Shown here one piece after another: positions 13,422 through 26,500 of a stretch of DNA of 64,000 nucleotides; within the stretch, counting starts at the first letter, position 1; each line of letters opens with the position of its first letter. The notes below the pieces were generated by a model. The model did not search any database and was not told the origin of the DNA. It worked only from the letters and a program-made list of their open reading frames with translations. The translations under genes were made by a program, and so were the position numbers. Location of the stretch: positions 1,302,001-1,366,000 of the forward strand of contig WHVY01000005.1 in assembly GCA_022266195.1 (NCBI GenBank), given 5' to 3'. The stretch comes from Tetranychus cinnabarinus. Lineage: Eukaryota > Arthropoda > Arachnida > Trombidiformes > Tetranychidae.

Positions 13422-13831
13422 GCCAAAAAACTATTGAACAAAATTTAAGTGATGAAAAGGGTAATAGTCAGGTTTGAAAAGGGATTGTAAAACTTTTCTC
13501 GGTAAGATTTTTAAAATACTGAATGTTTTTTAATTTAGTCACATATAAGTAGAACGTAAAATGCAATCACACATTGGATTACAGCCAGTTAAATACTCTC
13601 TCCAAAATGAATGCCCTTGATATTGTTTGTCGACAAACTTGTCAGTATACCTTTTATGGCAGACATTTATTCCCTGCTATGAATAAACTTCAAGGCTGTC
13701 TATTTAATTGGAGACCATTTTTATATTTAAACAGAGGCTTATTCTATGAAAACAATTTCTGTTATCTACATTCATGCAAATCTTTCCTCGCGTGTTTGTA
13801 TTTTCTTTAGTGTTTTAATCAAAGTTTGATT

Positions 13832-13993
13832 ATGCCTCGTGGAACTTCGTTAAATACTTATGAAAAGGGACAAATTGATGCTCATCATAAACAGACATAT
13901 TTTATTGAGGAAAATTGCCACTGGGATTGCGGAAGAATCTTTCTAAAGCGGAATTTGGGCGGCGGAACTGTCCATGGTGTAAAGCCTTGTTGA
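13832..13993 (+). pseudogene. Tc1/mariner-like transposase N-terminal fragment
   Basis: An ATG frame of 53 residues begins MPRGTSLNTYEKGQIDA, which resembles the start of the helix-turn-helix DNA-binding region of Tc1-type transposases. A GR pair and a basic KR follow, then the frame stops at TGA. The next 150 nt contain further short basic peptides but no intact catalytic domain, so this is a broken copy. The call rests on the N-terminal resemblance alone. Confidence 0.4.
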
Positions 13994-14129
13994 TATTTCA
14001 AAAAACGATTGAGTATCACATGAACTGACGATATACAAGAACCCGGCTGGTGTTTTTAGAAAATAATTCACAATCATATCGCAAAACGGAAGAGTTACTA
14101 AAAAGAACGCTAACTATTCACGCATCTTT

Positions 14130-14339
14130 TTACAACAGCGCATTAAGACAACTGGCAAATTTCGCTATTAGATTTGGATGATGAGCAGGACAATTGTCAT
14201 CAACAATCAAACATTTATTCACACCAACATTAGAATCAACTAAATCGACAACCAATTTAAACAACATATCATAAGTAAAATGCTGACCCATACGACAAAG
14301 CATAACGAAGTTATGGTTCTTCAATCTGCGGAAGCTCAT
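14130..14339 (-). pseudogene. DDE transposase fragment, pogo/Tigger-like
   Basis: This minus-strand frame of 69 residues contains CLIVDDNCPAHHPNL. It resembles the hydrophobic-Asp-Asn-Cys-Pro-Ala-His stretch around the second catalytic Asp of DDE_1 (pogo/Tigger/CENP-B type) transposases. It starts with an ATG at 14339 that lies inside the third repeat copy, and it ends at a stop 33 residues after the motif start. The other catalytic residues and the N-terminal DNA-binding domains are absent, so it is a fragment. Confidence 0.5.
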
Positions 14340-14421
14340 TGTTCAAATCTGAGGTCTGTAATCTTACCGTTCATGAGTTATGCCTGCAAACAATCGTAAA
14401 ATGAAAAAGAAGCGCCCGGTA
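14308..14421 (+). repeat. Direct repeat unit, partial copy 3
   Basis: This aligns with the last about 115 bp of the units at 9582-9772 and 9918-10106, in the same orientation: TTCAATCTG, AAGCTCAT, GTTCAAATCTGAGGTCTGTA, GTTATGCCTGCA, then CGTAAAATGAAAAA. It overlaps the start of the pogo-like fragment read on the other strand, linking the repeat to mobile-element debris. Confidence 0.65.
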
Positions 14422-14424
14422 TGT

Positions 14425-17400
14425 TGGCACAAACACTAGCAAGTTGACTTCGTCCTAACTAATAATGCTTATGAGCTAATCTTTGATCAGCTCATCATAC
14501 AGATCAATATTTTCTTAGTTTATTCTAAAAAATTCATCTCAATTCTGTTACTAATTTCTGAGAAAAATAATTCCATTATTAATTCCAAGTTTTCCTTATT
14601 TTAATTCGGGATATGTTAGTCTCGATTGAAGCGTTTAATCACTCAAATGGACTCTAAGATTAAACATAAGCATTATCAAAAAGCCCAAGCTTATTTGTCT
14701 CTGTCTTAATCTCATCATGATTATCAGAACATCAAGTTTGGAATGGAGAGAAAGTTTGTTTACAGTGAAAATTAAAAAACGAAATCGTTGTGATAATTTC
14801 CTGTTCTTTTGGGAGGACAAGAGATGAAAAATAATTACGCTTATAGTGAGATTTAACGGAATGGTAATTGATGATAATGATGATACTAAATCTGATATGA
14901 TGGTTGTAATGATGAGAAACAGCAAACATGATCAAAACAATAAAACATTTTTATACTGCAAAGGTTTGTTTTTTCGGCTTATACTTTTCTTGAACCTTTA
15001 ATAGTTCTAGAGAGAGCCATAACTTTTTTCTTCTTTTCATTCAGAGAATTTATTTTTGCTCTTTTTCACCAATCTTCGTCTCTCAATGTATTTCATGATG
15101 ACTGAATTGGTGTTGTTTGTTGTTGTCGATAGTGATTAAAAGAAGAAAAAAGTGAGAAGCGATTACAGAGAAGAAGATGAAAACGAGCAAATTGAGAGAT
15201 TAATATAATGATTTTGATGATAGTTTATTTGGTGGTTTGCCAGTCAAAGAATTGTTGAAATGAATCACAGTTTAATCAATTGCATTTCAACTGGGAGTGC
15301 AAAAGCAAGAGTGAGAGGCCAAAATGAGTATAAAGTATGATGAAGAGTAATCAGAGAATCACAGAATGCTGTGAATGAGCAGAAAGAAAAATTTATGTGA
15401 TCAACAATAAGATTTACTTTTTGGTTCAATTTCTTGTTTCGTTTTTTTCATCAACACACAGTGACATGATATTCCAACCTTTCCACTGAATTATGGAATG
15501 ATGATGACAAAGTTGATTGGTTGCAAAAAAAGATTTTTTTTCTTTAGATTCTATTCTAGAGTGAGAAAAACACCCTCAAGAATTGAGCAATGGTCAAGGT
15601 TTTTTTCACTCTTCTTTTTTCGCAATTTTCCCCTTATCCCAAGTAAAATGATGAAAAGTGTGAAAAGGTAAAAAGGCAACAACACAAGATGATAAAGTTA
15701 ACAATGAAAATTCATAACATGAAAAATAATATTTGGTTACCTCAATAAACTTAATAACTTTAAAGTCAACATTAAATTTTCCTCTTTTTGTTAACTTTAC
15801 TTGTTAAGATAAATAATGGCTTTTACAGTTTTGCCTTCAACTAAAATTATGTCCAATCAGATAACTAAGCCTGAAGCATTTTTTTTCATTTCTCAACATT
15901 TATTTCAATCGTTTTCTTCTTCTTTTTTTCTTTATTCATTTATCAGTTCAATTTTTCTTTCTTCATTTTCCTTTCCATTTTCAAACCTTTTCTTTCTCTC
16001 CTCTTCGATTTACACAAAATAAGAAAAGAAAATGATTCAACTTTTCATTCAACTTTGCTTTCCAATCATCCAAACAAAATTGAGCAATGATAAATGTCCG
16101 TTATAAATGTTTTTCCAGTAAAAGTATTCATCAGTTTAAATCCACTTTAAATAAACTTATAAAATTCAACTGCAGTCGATAATGTTCATATTAATAATTC
16201 AATAGATTATCAACATGTTTCAACAAGAGAAAAAAAAATTCTTTAGAAAATTTCGTTTTCGTTGAAACAAGCTTGTGAAAAATGATATAATTGCAGTTTT
16301 GGGTTCCATTTGTAATTGAATGGTTTAACAAGCAAAAATGAATTGAGCAAGTTTCGTTTGAAATCAGAATAACTCATTCAATATTACATGATGAGTGAAA
16401 ATTAATCATTTGACAACTTGGAATGATTTAGTTTACCATTTTGTTGAAATGTTTACATCAACTTTGAAATGAAAATTGAAATTTCTCTCCTCATTTCACG
16501 TCTCTTTTGGACTACAATAAATTGTTAAACTATGAAACAAGATTGTAAACCTTTATTTCTATGGCAACATTTTTCAACTCAACAATGAATAAAATATTCA
16601 AAACTGCAACCAGAATAACATCGATTATAACATTATACATTTCGACGTTAATTTTTACTTCTTTTTACATTTGTTACAACATGTTTTTTCCTCCTCCTTT
16701 CCAGGCATTTACTTTTTTGTTCCATCATGAAATTCATTTTATACCAATACAACTTGTTCATTTGATAAATATAATGATTGGTTCAAATAATTTTTTTCTT
16801 CTCCTCTTCTCTCTTTTCTTTTATTTACTCCAAGTAATATTATTAGGTTGGCGTTACTGCCAATGAATTGAATGAAACTGCCAGGGAATGGAAAGAGAAG
16901 GAAAGAAAAACTTGTAGCATCCTTGTCTTTCCAATTTTCCCCATTGAATAAAAGAGAACCGTTTGTTTTATCAACTTTCATTTTGATTTGATTTGCTTTG
17001 AAATTTAATTATCAGTTTTACTAACTTATTAAAGGATTGTTGCTGTTGTTTTCTTGGTTCTTCCCTGTTTGCTCAGCCATTCACAGGGTAAGACAGCAAA
17101 GGGAAAGAAAGAGTTTGAAAACAATCAAAGCTTTTAAGATTTATGTTGAACATTACCAAGGAAGAGAGAAGGGAAAAAAAAGATGTTGCAAAAAAAGAAA
17201 GAAAGAAAAACGATGAAATAGAGGAAATTGAATATACTGAACAACTTGACGAAAATAATGGCGATGATGAGCAATTCCAAAGGTGCTCAAAGGTTGTTCA
17301 GAATGATGCATGAATCAAGGTTGCTGCTTTTTTTCTCATCATTTTCAGATGGTGATGATAATCAAGAGCCGAGACAAGAAGCATTTTCCGAGCATTTTCA

Positions 17401-20098
17401 ATTACAATGTTGAATGGAAAGAGGAAATTTTTCTTGAAACTGCTTCAATTAAATAAAACAATTTTTGTCCCTTTATTCACCGAGTTTCATGTTTATCCAA
17501 TTTTTTGTCACTCCAAAGTAAACTTGATTAGTTCAAGTCAATGAAAATGATTGAAACTATTCTTCTTTATCATTGTAACATGGAATCTTTTCTTCTTTTC
17601 TCCTTTTTTTCCTCCATTCTTGATGAAAAGTTGATGAATAGAAAATTGATGATGAAAACAAGCCGGTAAAAATTGTAACTTTGGATTCTTTTGTAATGAG
17701 CAAAATTGAAATTGAATAATTGAATTGACACCGATAACAAAATGAACGAGTTTAAAATGTTGCACTGCTTTTTTTCATCATCAGCAATGGTGAAGGTTGA
17801 ATGAAATGGTTGAGCAATGAATTTTGCTGAACTCTATTTTTTTGTTCTCTGTTTGCCATTCAACATGTTTTTTATGCTTATGTTTCAATTTTCCACTCAA
17901 TAATCACAACTCTATTCATTTTAATCTTTATTCCCAAAATTATCAGCTTTTCACCATTATTTGAATGTGAACAGGAACAAAAAAAGTCGAGTTACATTTT
18001 GATTTTGCTTTACATTGTATTACCTTTTACTTTTTCGTATTTATTTTGTTGTAATTTCCAATAACCCATTGTGATTGATGATGGAGGAAATTAACATTTC
18101 AAAATTCTTGAGCATCTCAACTTTGAAGCGCATTATTTAACTAAAGAAGGATGAGGAATGGGTAATTTGTAAAGGAAAATTGAAAAGACACATTTTGTCC
18201 TTGAATAACAAACTATGGTGAAAAGATTGCTCAGAAAACTGAACTCAAAAGCAGCCAAAGTAAAGTTAAGTAGATTCCCTAATCGATTTTGTTTCAATTT
18301 CCCTCATTTTGTTACAGAATTTAAATTCTTGAGTTGAAATCTTCTGAAAAAATCATAGAATAAATTCCCATTTTTCTCAATCATTTTGATCAATTAAGAA
18401 AATGACCTTTTGCTTCTTGAAATCCATTTCATCTTGACTTCAATTTTCTAAAGTTCATTATGATTATTAGTTCGAAATTTATGAATAGTCTTTTGGAAAT
18501 CTTCTATGCATTAGCGTTGATTAAGTGCTAATGATCGAAAAATCTTTGACGAATATTGAAACTTGTTTGGTCTTCTAACATTAGTGTTATCATTGACGAA
18601 CTCTGATGAACTTTCTTGCTGAAATTGTTCTTTTTGAGGGTTCATGAAAAGTTTTTCAATAGTAATTAGTACAAATAGTTTAAGTGGCTGAAGAAAATAT
18701 TGAAGAAGAATATATGTTAGTTTGATTTCTGATATTAACTGGTGATTTAATTTGAACCCAATTTAACATTGATTTGTTTAACAGTGATTCGAATAACTTG
18801 GTTCAACAAATCTAAGATTGAATTTGTTATCTTCTCTTCACTGGGAGTGCTATTAATCGTAATTCAATCAATGACTTTTCATCTTTATTTACTTTTTATT
18901 ATTTATTTATTTTCTCTCTTTTATTATTGGCAACTGCACTGATATCAGGTATTTTTGATGAGCTTTGTTGACACTTTCAGGTAATCTCAAGACATGTAGC
19001 TTGATCAACATGAATTATATTTTATCAAATTTACTTCCCAACTTTACTTTTCCTACACCTTTTTGTACCTTTTCACTTTCATCAAGCTACTCTCAACCTT
19101 TTCCTTTGTCAATTTCATTGTTGAATGGAATTTTTTCATTCTCTTTTTATGAGATAATTTACTGAATTATCATCATTTTTTGACACAACTGTTTTTTCTC
19201 CTTTCACCTTTGAATGTGTTCAAGATCCCTTGCTATTGTTGACCAGTTGATTGATGACGATTCTCATGGTTTCAACAGAAAGAGAATCAGAATCATCTTC
19301 AGAAACTGCAAACTACAAGATTGAGGAATTCAATTTGAATATGTTTAAGCATCTACAAAAGACTATGGACAGTATTAATAAGACTATGGTGATGTAGAAA
19401 CATGAACAAAAGTTTTTACACCATTATCTAGTGAGGCTGAATGACTCCTGGAAATTCAATGCTGCACACAAATAAAATAATATTAATATTGTTAGGCAGC
19501 AATTTTGCGATGCAAACAAGTCGATGAGATTATTGATTGCTTTAGACCTACCTTGGAATAATAAATTCACTTGGTGTGATGAACATAGAGAACTGTTCTT
19601 TATTGAAACTATCTTAGGTTTGCATTAAATTTTTGACCAAAATAACAAAAATACCATGCTACGAGGATCACCATACGGCCCACCAAGGGTCACTTGAATA
19701 GGCTAGGGATACTCAGAAAAGATATTGCTAGCGTTTCTGCTCTTTTCACTGTTTTTCCGCCTGTTATTATCTCTGATTAGCTTAATATTTCTACATGCTA
19801 CTTTCTGAATTCTATTAATTCGTTTCTATTTCATTCATGATTATCAGAATTGACTTAAAAGAAATCTGGAACAGCCCAGTCAAACACTACACATACGCGA
19901 TACCAATGAGCGTCAAACGAAAGTCTCAAATAAGAGGTAGTTTGCCGCGGAAATTTTGAAAATGGACGATGAACGTTGATTATCGCTTGAGAAAGCTACA
20001 CTGCCTAACAATTCCAAATCCTTTTAAAAATTCTTGAATTTTGCTAACTGGAGGTAATTGGAATGCTTGATGTCATTCAATTCATCATACAGCTTTGA
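14425..20098. other. Gene-poor AT-rich DNA
   Basis: No gene is supported. ORFs at 15816, 16561, 17228 and 18965 are pyrimidine-tract or low-complexity frames. ACTGGGAGTG occurs at 15290-15299 and 18840-18849. The part from 19240 to 19990 is less AT-biased, with short interrupted frames around 19420-19620. It may be a degraded mobile element, but no motif can be named. Confidence 0.45.
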
Positions 20099-20099
20099 A

Positions 20100-20717
20100 T
20101 AACCTGTGTGGATAAATTATGGGACTTTTTGGTTTTTTTCTTATATCTCGTAAGATAATGATTTAATTTTTCTGAAAATTCAACATGTTATGGTTGAATA
20201 GTTAGGCTTTGATATCTGAGAAATTCAGAATGAAAAAAACAAAGGCCACTTTACAATCATCGCTCAAAAACGGAGTAGAAAAATTTTTTTTAATGAAATT
20301 GGTTTCGTGAATAACCCCATGAACTAAATTTGTTGTTTCTAAAAAAATAAATAAATCGATGCGACTCTTTAAGACCTTTCAGTTGAAGTACAATTTGAAA
20401 AATTTGAAGCAGCCGTTCGAAAGATATTCAATTTTGAATAGAATTTCAGCTTCAAAAAAGTAGATTTAGACTCAAAAATTTGTTTTTGTCTATGAGAGTT
20501 TAACATGAACCAGAAAAAAATTCACAAAATCTTTTTTTCTACTCCGTTTTTGAGCGATGATTGTAAAGTGGCCTTTGTTTTTTTCACTCTGAATTTCTCA
20601 GATATCAAAGCTTAACTATTCGACTATAACATGTTGCATTTTCAGAAAAATTAAATCATTATCTTACGAGATATAAGAAAAAAACCAAAAAGTCCCATAA
20701 TTTATCCACACAGGTTA
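20100..20717. mobile_element. 616 bp TIR element (MITE), TA target site
   Basis: Long terminal inverted repeats of roughly 190 bp enclose the element. The left end reads ACCTGTGTGGATAAATTATG from 20102 and the right end is its complement ending at 20715. Both arms continue, with few mismatches, through GGGACTTTTTGG, TTATATCTCGTAAGATAATG, GATATCTGAGAAATTCAGA and AAAGGCCACTTTACAATC. The flanking dinucleotide is TA on both sides, as in Tc1/mariner-type insertions. The loop carries no transposase frame, so this is a non-autonomous MITE or foldback element. Arm similarity indicates a moderately young copy. Confidence 0.9.
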
Positions 20718-21098
20718 CATGACTTTTAAGGCTTCAATTTTCGGTTGTAATGCCTTAGTTAGAGATGCAGAATTCCTATTGGTTGTAGCACAACGATGAC
20801 AAGTTATATTTCCATCCGACTTTGCGAATTCAGCATTTATTTTTGAACACACTGAACACAAACCTTCAAGCGTATTCAAATATAAAGGTTGTGGTGAGCA
20901 AGAAAAATTCAATTTTTCTTCCAAGAGACAATTTATAATGTGACATCCGTCACAATAAACGATTCCGGATTTGGAACAAATCCATCGACCTTTTTTGTCA
21001 CACTTTCGATGAAGAATGCAGAATGGCGGATTCTTGATGGCAACAGTAAAAATTGAAGATTCTGGATCCACACATTGGTCACAGAGGCATTTAAAATT
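20715..21098 (-). pseudogene. Cysteine-rich exon remnant ending at a MITE
   Basis: A minus-strand frame follows a plausible splice acceptor (CTTCCAG|AATTTT) at 21099/21098 and codes for 127 residues. It has a treble-clef/B-box-like spacing of Cys and His: CLCDQC near the start, then FCILHRKC, WICSKSGIVYCDGCH, CSVC and CHRC. The stop codon TAA is formed by the terminal bases of the adjacent TIR element, so the original 3' part was probably cut off by the insertion. No upstream exon is obvious. The short frame at 20933-21133 is a different phase. It could be a zinc-binding protein remnant. I cannot name the family. Confidence 0.4.
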
Positions 21099-21099
21099 C

Positions 21100-23260
21100 T
21101 GGAAGTGAAATTGTAGATTGCCAGTATCGCCAAACTTTCACAAATGGGATGATCACTTGAATCCGTTATGAATTCATTAGTTCTGGATGAAAGAATAAAA
21201 AAAATAAGAATAAGAATAAAAGATTAGTTGAAATAAAAGAAGTCGCAAAATTAAAATTAGCATAGTAGCCAAAATATACTTACATTGAGCTTAGTTGAGC
21301 TTGCATTCTGAGTTTAGCGTTACAATGAGCTTATAGCTTTACGTTTGATATAAATGAATTCACTTGATTTACAGAACTATTGATAATTATAATTGCCAGA
21401 GATAAGAATATAATGCAATCTTTGGTTATGATGAGAATGTCAATGTGCGTTTAACGACAGAATGTTTCTCTCTCTGTTGGCCATAAAGAGGCAAAGGCGC
21501 GGCATATGAATGCACATAGAATGAGCATTCAATAGCATTCTTTGATTGCAATCTTATCTTGAATTATACAAATTTTAGATAATTTTTTGATCTTTTACCT
21601 CAAATGTGGTTAAACGTGTTGTAAGTTACTCTCCTCAACTTCATTCTTATCACGCTTCATAATGTGCATTCAAAGCAATCATATGCTTACAAAAACGTTT
21701 GACTGGGAGGCAGCATTAATGGCCTTTGCAATTAGCAATTCGTAGTATATCTGCATTAAATATTAGATCAACTCGCCAGATCATATCACAAGTTACTTGT
21801 GTTTACTTTCAAATCGTAAGCGGTACACCTGTGACACTTTTTCCCACCAATTACTGAGTTGCCGTCAGCAGCCTAGGATTTAGGACGCAAGAATACTAGA
21901 GGTAAAAGTGTGAAGGAGTAATATTTCTTAAAACTCAAATATTCGAATTTCTTACATGATAAAGAAGAACATTTTAATGCAGGCCAATAAAAGAGGTAAC
22001 CAAAAATTGCCACTTTGCTATCTTAATAGATCAGCAAGACTCCAACTTTTGGTTTTTTTACAATGGATTCAACTATTAATAGCAAGATCAAAAATTTTTT
22101 GTTCATTTTTTATGCACATCGACAGCTTGTGCTTTTCTGGGCTCAAGATTGAGACTGATTCGATATGTTTTTTTGACAACAGTGCTTTCATTCTTAATTT
22201 CTTTCGATGCAAACTGTTGAAAGAAACTCCAAATGACAAGCTCATTATATGGCTGAGCTCAATCTAGCTGAATAATGAGCGTATTTTATTATCTGCAATA
22301 AATTAAAATGTCAACTAAAGAGTAAAGAGAAAGAAGCAAATAATTAATAAGCTACAATATAAATGTATCCAAGTCCTTTTGGGTATCATGTTATTACATG
22401 AGAGTGTACTTTGCATATTATCAGATTGTTAGTCTCTCATAAAAGAAGAAGAAATGTTTCTCTCATGAACAACCAACATGATTTTGGCAAGTTCATTTAC
22501 TGTTGAGCATGAGGGAATGATAATAATGGGATAAAAAACAACGGTAAAAATTATTCACCAAAGGTGATGATAGTAAAAGAATGAAAAGAAGTTGAAATTA
22601 ACTTGAAAAACTTCTCAATGTAAATTATTCCCTCCTTTTCAGCAAGTAATCAGAGTCAGCTGTCAATCAAAGTTATTTATCAGCGAAAAACGCAAAGCAT
22701 TCCGAGCAGAAAAATGTAAAACTTTGTATTTAATTTTTTCACCTTTTCAGAATAATTCAATTTTCCTTCTTTCAGTTAAAAACTCAAATCATCATATTAG
22801 TTTAGATATTTTAGACGTAAATTTTGTTATGCAGATACCTTGAAGTAGTTATCAAGCACAAAACCAGATTTCACCCCTGTACAAATTGTGTTCGTTATTT
22901 TGTTCTTAATTCTTTGTTAAATTCAAAGTCATCATGAGAAGACAATGAAAATTTATTTTTATCATAGTCAAAATATGATACAATTTGTAACAATTTTATG
23001 GTGCATTTTGACGGATGATGAGATTTGGGATCCTAAATCTGCAGATTGTCAAAGGTTGAGCTGAGTTTTCATTAAAGTTTGCACTTGAATTTGCATTTGG
23101 AAAAAGGACACCCAGTTAGCCAAAAGGCCTTTTGACTATCCTCAACGGCGTTTTGACGAGGTCTTATGTCACCTTTACCGGTTTCCAAACGTACTTACGA
23201 CAGCTATCATCCTTGCTGCGCTTTATCAAATTTTTTATTCGAATCAAATTCAATTTGTGT
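21100..23260. other. Intergenic DNA upstream of gene A
   Basis: No gene is supported. The frame at 21956-22267 has no recognisable domain. A less AT-rich patch at 23100-23220 has no counterpart upstream of gene B. Confidence 0.4.
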
Positions 23261-23264
23261 TATA

Positions 23265-23465
23265 TCGCTAACGAATCATAGAAAATTTGAGCAATCATCA
23301 TATTCTGAAAGCAATCAGAGATAAAAAAAAATTCATTGAGATACGGAGCTGATGCTCTATCTACATGTATGTGGCATCCGATAACACACGAGTGCATCAA
23401 ATTCCTAAAAAGGTAAAATTTGATTTTATCTAAAGTTATCTCTTTATTCAGGGAGTTTCCATCAT
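23265..23465 (+). repeat. Upstream block shared by genes A and B
   Basis: About 195 bp match 28130-28322 closely, including TCTGAAAGCAATCAGAGATA, GAGATACGGAGCTGATGCT, GTGGCATCCGATA and ATTCCTAAAAAGGTAAAA. A third, shorter copy is at 29568-29643. Here the block runs directly into the proximal promoter of gene A. The CCTAAAAAG|GTAAA end followed by TTTATTCAG|GG about 40 nt later could be a 5'-UTR intron, but that would be very short. Confidence 0.75.
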
Positions 23466-23547
23466 CGAATTGATTTCGTGGCAAGATAAACAACATTATG
23501 CTTTAAAGCAATTGCAATTTTGATTTATGTAAAACATTCGTGTATCG

Positions 23548-23552
23548 TCAGT
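23548..23552 (+). promoter_or_regulatory. Candidate initiator (TCAGT) of gene A
   Basis: TCAGT, the arthropod initiator consensus, lies 22 nt before the start codon. It sits in a stretch (GTATCGTCAGTCTCAACC) that is identical upstream of gene B. This would give a 5' UTR of about 25 nt. No clear TATA box is visible. Confidence 0.4.
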
Positions 23553-23574
23553 CTCAACCATCATTAAAAACAAT

Positions 23575-26500
23575 ATGCTTTTGTTAACAGTGTTTGTAAT
23601 TACTTGGACAACAATTAGCAATGGAGTCTATTCAGGTAAATCTCACTACATCGATTGTAATAACATTTTTTGCTAATTTTTATTTCATATAAACTATTTT
23701 AGTGATGCCCGTTGATCTTCCATTGGATATTGAAGATGGTAACTGGCTGATAAAAGCAACGCTTGCAATTAAAGTAAGTATAAATAAACGTTTCTTATTT
23801 AGTGCGTTCATCAGTCATTCAATTATGTTGCAGGATAACTCGAAGCAAATTCAAATCAAGGAATACATTAAGTCTGCAAATGGAACTGTAAGAGGCAAAA
23901 TTGAAGTTAAAATAGACAACGACGATCCGATTTACATATTTTATACAAATGCAAATAACAAAGAGCGATTATATGTTTCAGGTTTGTTTCACAGCTTCAA
24001 AACCTTGTATTGTTTTTGATTGAGCGAATATCTCATCTTAATTGTTTCTAGGAGCTTTTTGTAACCATTACAGTTATAATCGTGGTTGGAGTCGTTACTT
24101 AACTAAAATAGGCAATACCTTTGTCAATTATTTGATTTTGCTTGGACCTTCAGTTATATTCAGAATTAATGGGCATTCACCTATCTGGGTAAGTTACCTA
24201 CTCACAATAAAAAAAACTGTTCTTTCATTGTGAATGTTTCGTCTTTTCAGTAAAAATTACTGTACTGTTTGCATGTTGATGTTGCTCATTGAAAAAATTA
24301 TGCAACTCCAAATTAATCAAGTGATTAAATATATTTATGATTTCAGAATAGAGATAAAGATGAAGTTATTAGGGGTGTTAATTATCATAGCGCCTACACT
24401 GATCTTGGTTGGACCCTCAAGGTGTGGTTTTACTACAAAGGTGATAGGCTTGAAGGATTGAAAAGACCGAGTCGAGCTTATTTTTCTGGTTATGACGAAT
24501 ACTCAGACAGAAAATGGGACAGAAAAGGTCAATATTGGTTTGACTTTTACACTATTGCTCGAGTGGACCAAAATTTTGACACTATTGTTACGGTGTGTAA
24601 TACCTGTGCAATTTATATACATTTGCTTATCTAAAAACTTTTTCTCTTCGCATTTCGACATTGCCTTAGCCTAAACCTGGATTAGTTTGTGACCAGTACC
24701 TAAGTTACCCATCAGCCAAACCCAGAGCCCCTTTCCCAAAATTAACCCAACATACAATTCACTTTATTGCCATAACCAAAAGTTTAAATGCAGGACCAAC
24801 GAAAAAAGAAGAAGTAAGCCGTTTTATTGTGTTCAATTAGGTAATAGTAACGGGATTTGATTTTTTACAGGTTTATGCTGACGAAAAGTATCAAATCTTG
24901 AGAATTAAAAGCTCAACTTACGGAAAAGACAATAAAATCCTCACAAATGATATCCTTTATGATTATCAATTAGGACTTAAGTATGGATTTACACAAGAAG
25001 GAAATTTTTCAGTTTCTCCGATGAGTTTATCAGCACCTGGCATAGTTGAAGATTCACCATTCACTTATGGCAACTACAAACTCGATTTGAATCGATTACT
25101 CAACTTTGATTTGAACTATCGTTACTTGGGACCGGTATTTTTCGTAAGAATGAAAATAATAACATTGATAACTCTAATCTTGTACTTCAAACACTTGAAA
25201 ACAATAAATAACAATAAATTAATAATTTAAGGAGGATCGAGATGAGATTGGAGTACATGCATGGGAAATACTCAATAGAGATATGGAGGTTGGTGGAAAA
25301 GTTTATCCAAATGTCGTAACAACTCAGTATTTCAGTGGAATAACAGTGAGTCAAAAAAGTCTATCGCTAATAAAGATGTATTATATTCGTAAGTACATAA
25401 TAATTGAAATATAATGATTTGAACAGGATGGACGAACTAATTACCCACTTGTTGGTACAACATTGAAAGCCTGTGACGACAATGTAAGAATAAAACACTG
25501 CCAATGTAATATATTGGCAAGATCTGAAAGATAAAGTAAAAGAGCTGATCCAAGTGATCTAACGAGACGCAAGATGTAGAAGGCTAACCTAAAAAAAATT
25601 TAATTACTAAATACTGAGCTTGGTTTTGGGATCTGAACAGCTCGGATGATACTGATAGTTGCACAGAGGCATTGAGACTAAATTGACTCAAGGATGTAAA
25701 CATCAGAGTTTAAAGACAAGCTCAAACTGATCCCTTGAATATCAACAAAATTGTTCGTTGGATAAGCTCTTTTGATTCTTTGAATAAGTCTACACCAACT
25801 GAATATTGAATTTTCCTTTAATGATTTCAGAAAAAATTGCTTGCTTCTCTAACAACAACTTATTTCGATATTGGTTTTAAAATGAGCTCTTCAGATAGCA
25901 TGGGAAAGTTTTCCGTTGAAGACTTCTACGTCGAAACAAAAGCCGTGAAAACCATAAAATTCTTTTTCACTTGCACAGGTAATCATAAACCATCAAATTG
26001 TTGGAGTGATTTATCAAATCAAAATAAAATCTCCTTTTCCAAATGGGTGATACTTTCTACTTTGATGTTATTCAAATCCTTTTTAATTTCCAAATCATGC
26101 ATTGAATGACTCACAGAAGTAATTTTTTCAGCTATTCATATTCTTACTTTTTTCAATATTTTAGATGCGCATCGTAACTACTTGAAACAATATTATTATC
26201 AAATCCAAGATGCAGTTAAAGAAGCACTCGTCAAGACTGGAACAATTTCAGCCTCAAGAATCACAAATATTGAAACAATAATTGATTCCAATGAGATAAT
26301 TATTTATGTTACGATTTTGGACTTTCCAAGACTAAAAAGTAACGAAAAAATTTCCCTTAAATTTCTTCTATTTGCTGATATATTTTGTTTTGTTCATTAG
26401 ATGCATTCAAGATGCAAAACATGAAATTATCTGAGAAAACATTTACAACTTTAACTAGCATTAGAGTAGATGACGATGAAGCTTGTTTGAGGACGAATTC

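Noticed and set aside
16561..16866. 101-codon ORF with hydrophobic stretches
   Set aside because: Low-complexity F/I/T-rich frame in AT/pyrimidine DNA; hydrophobicity follows from T-rich codons.
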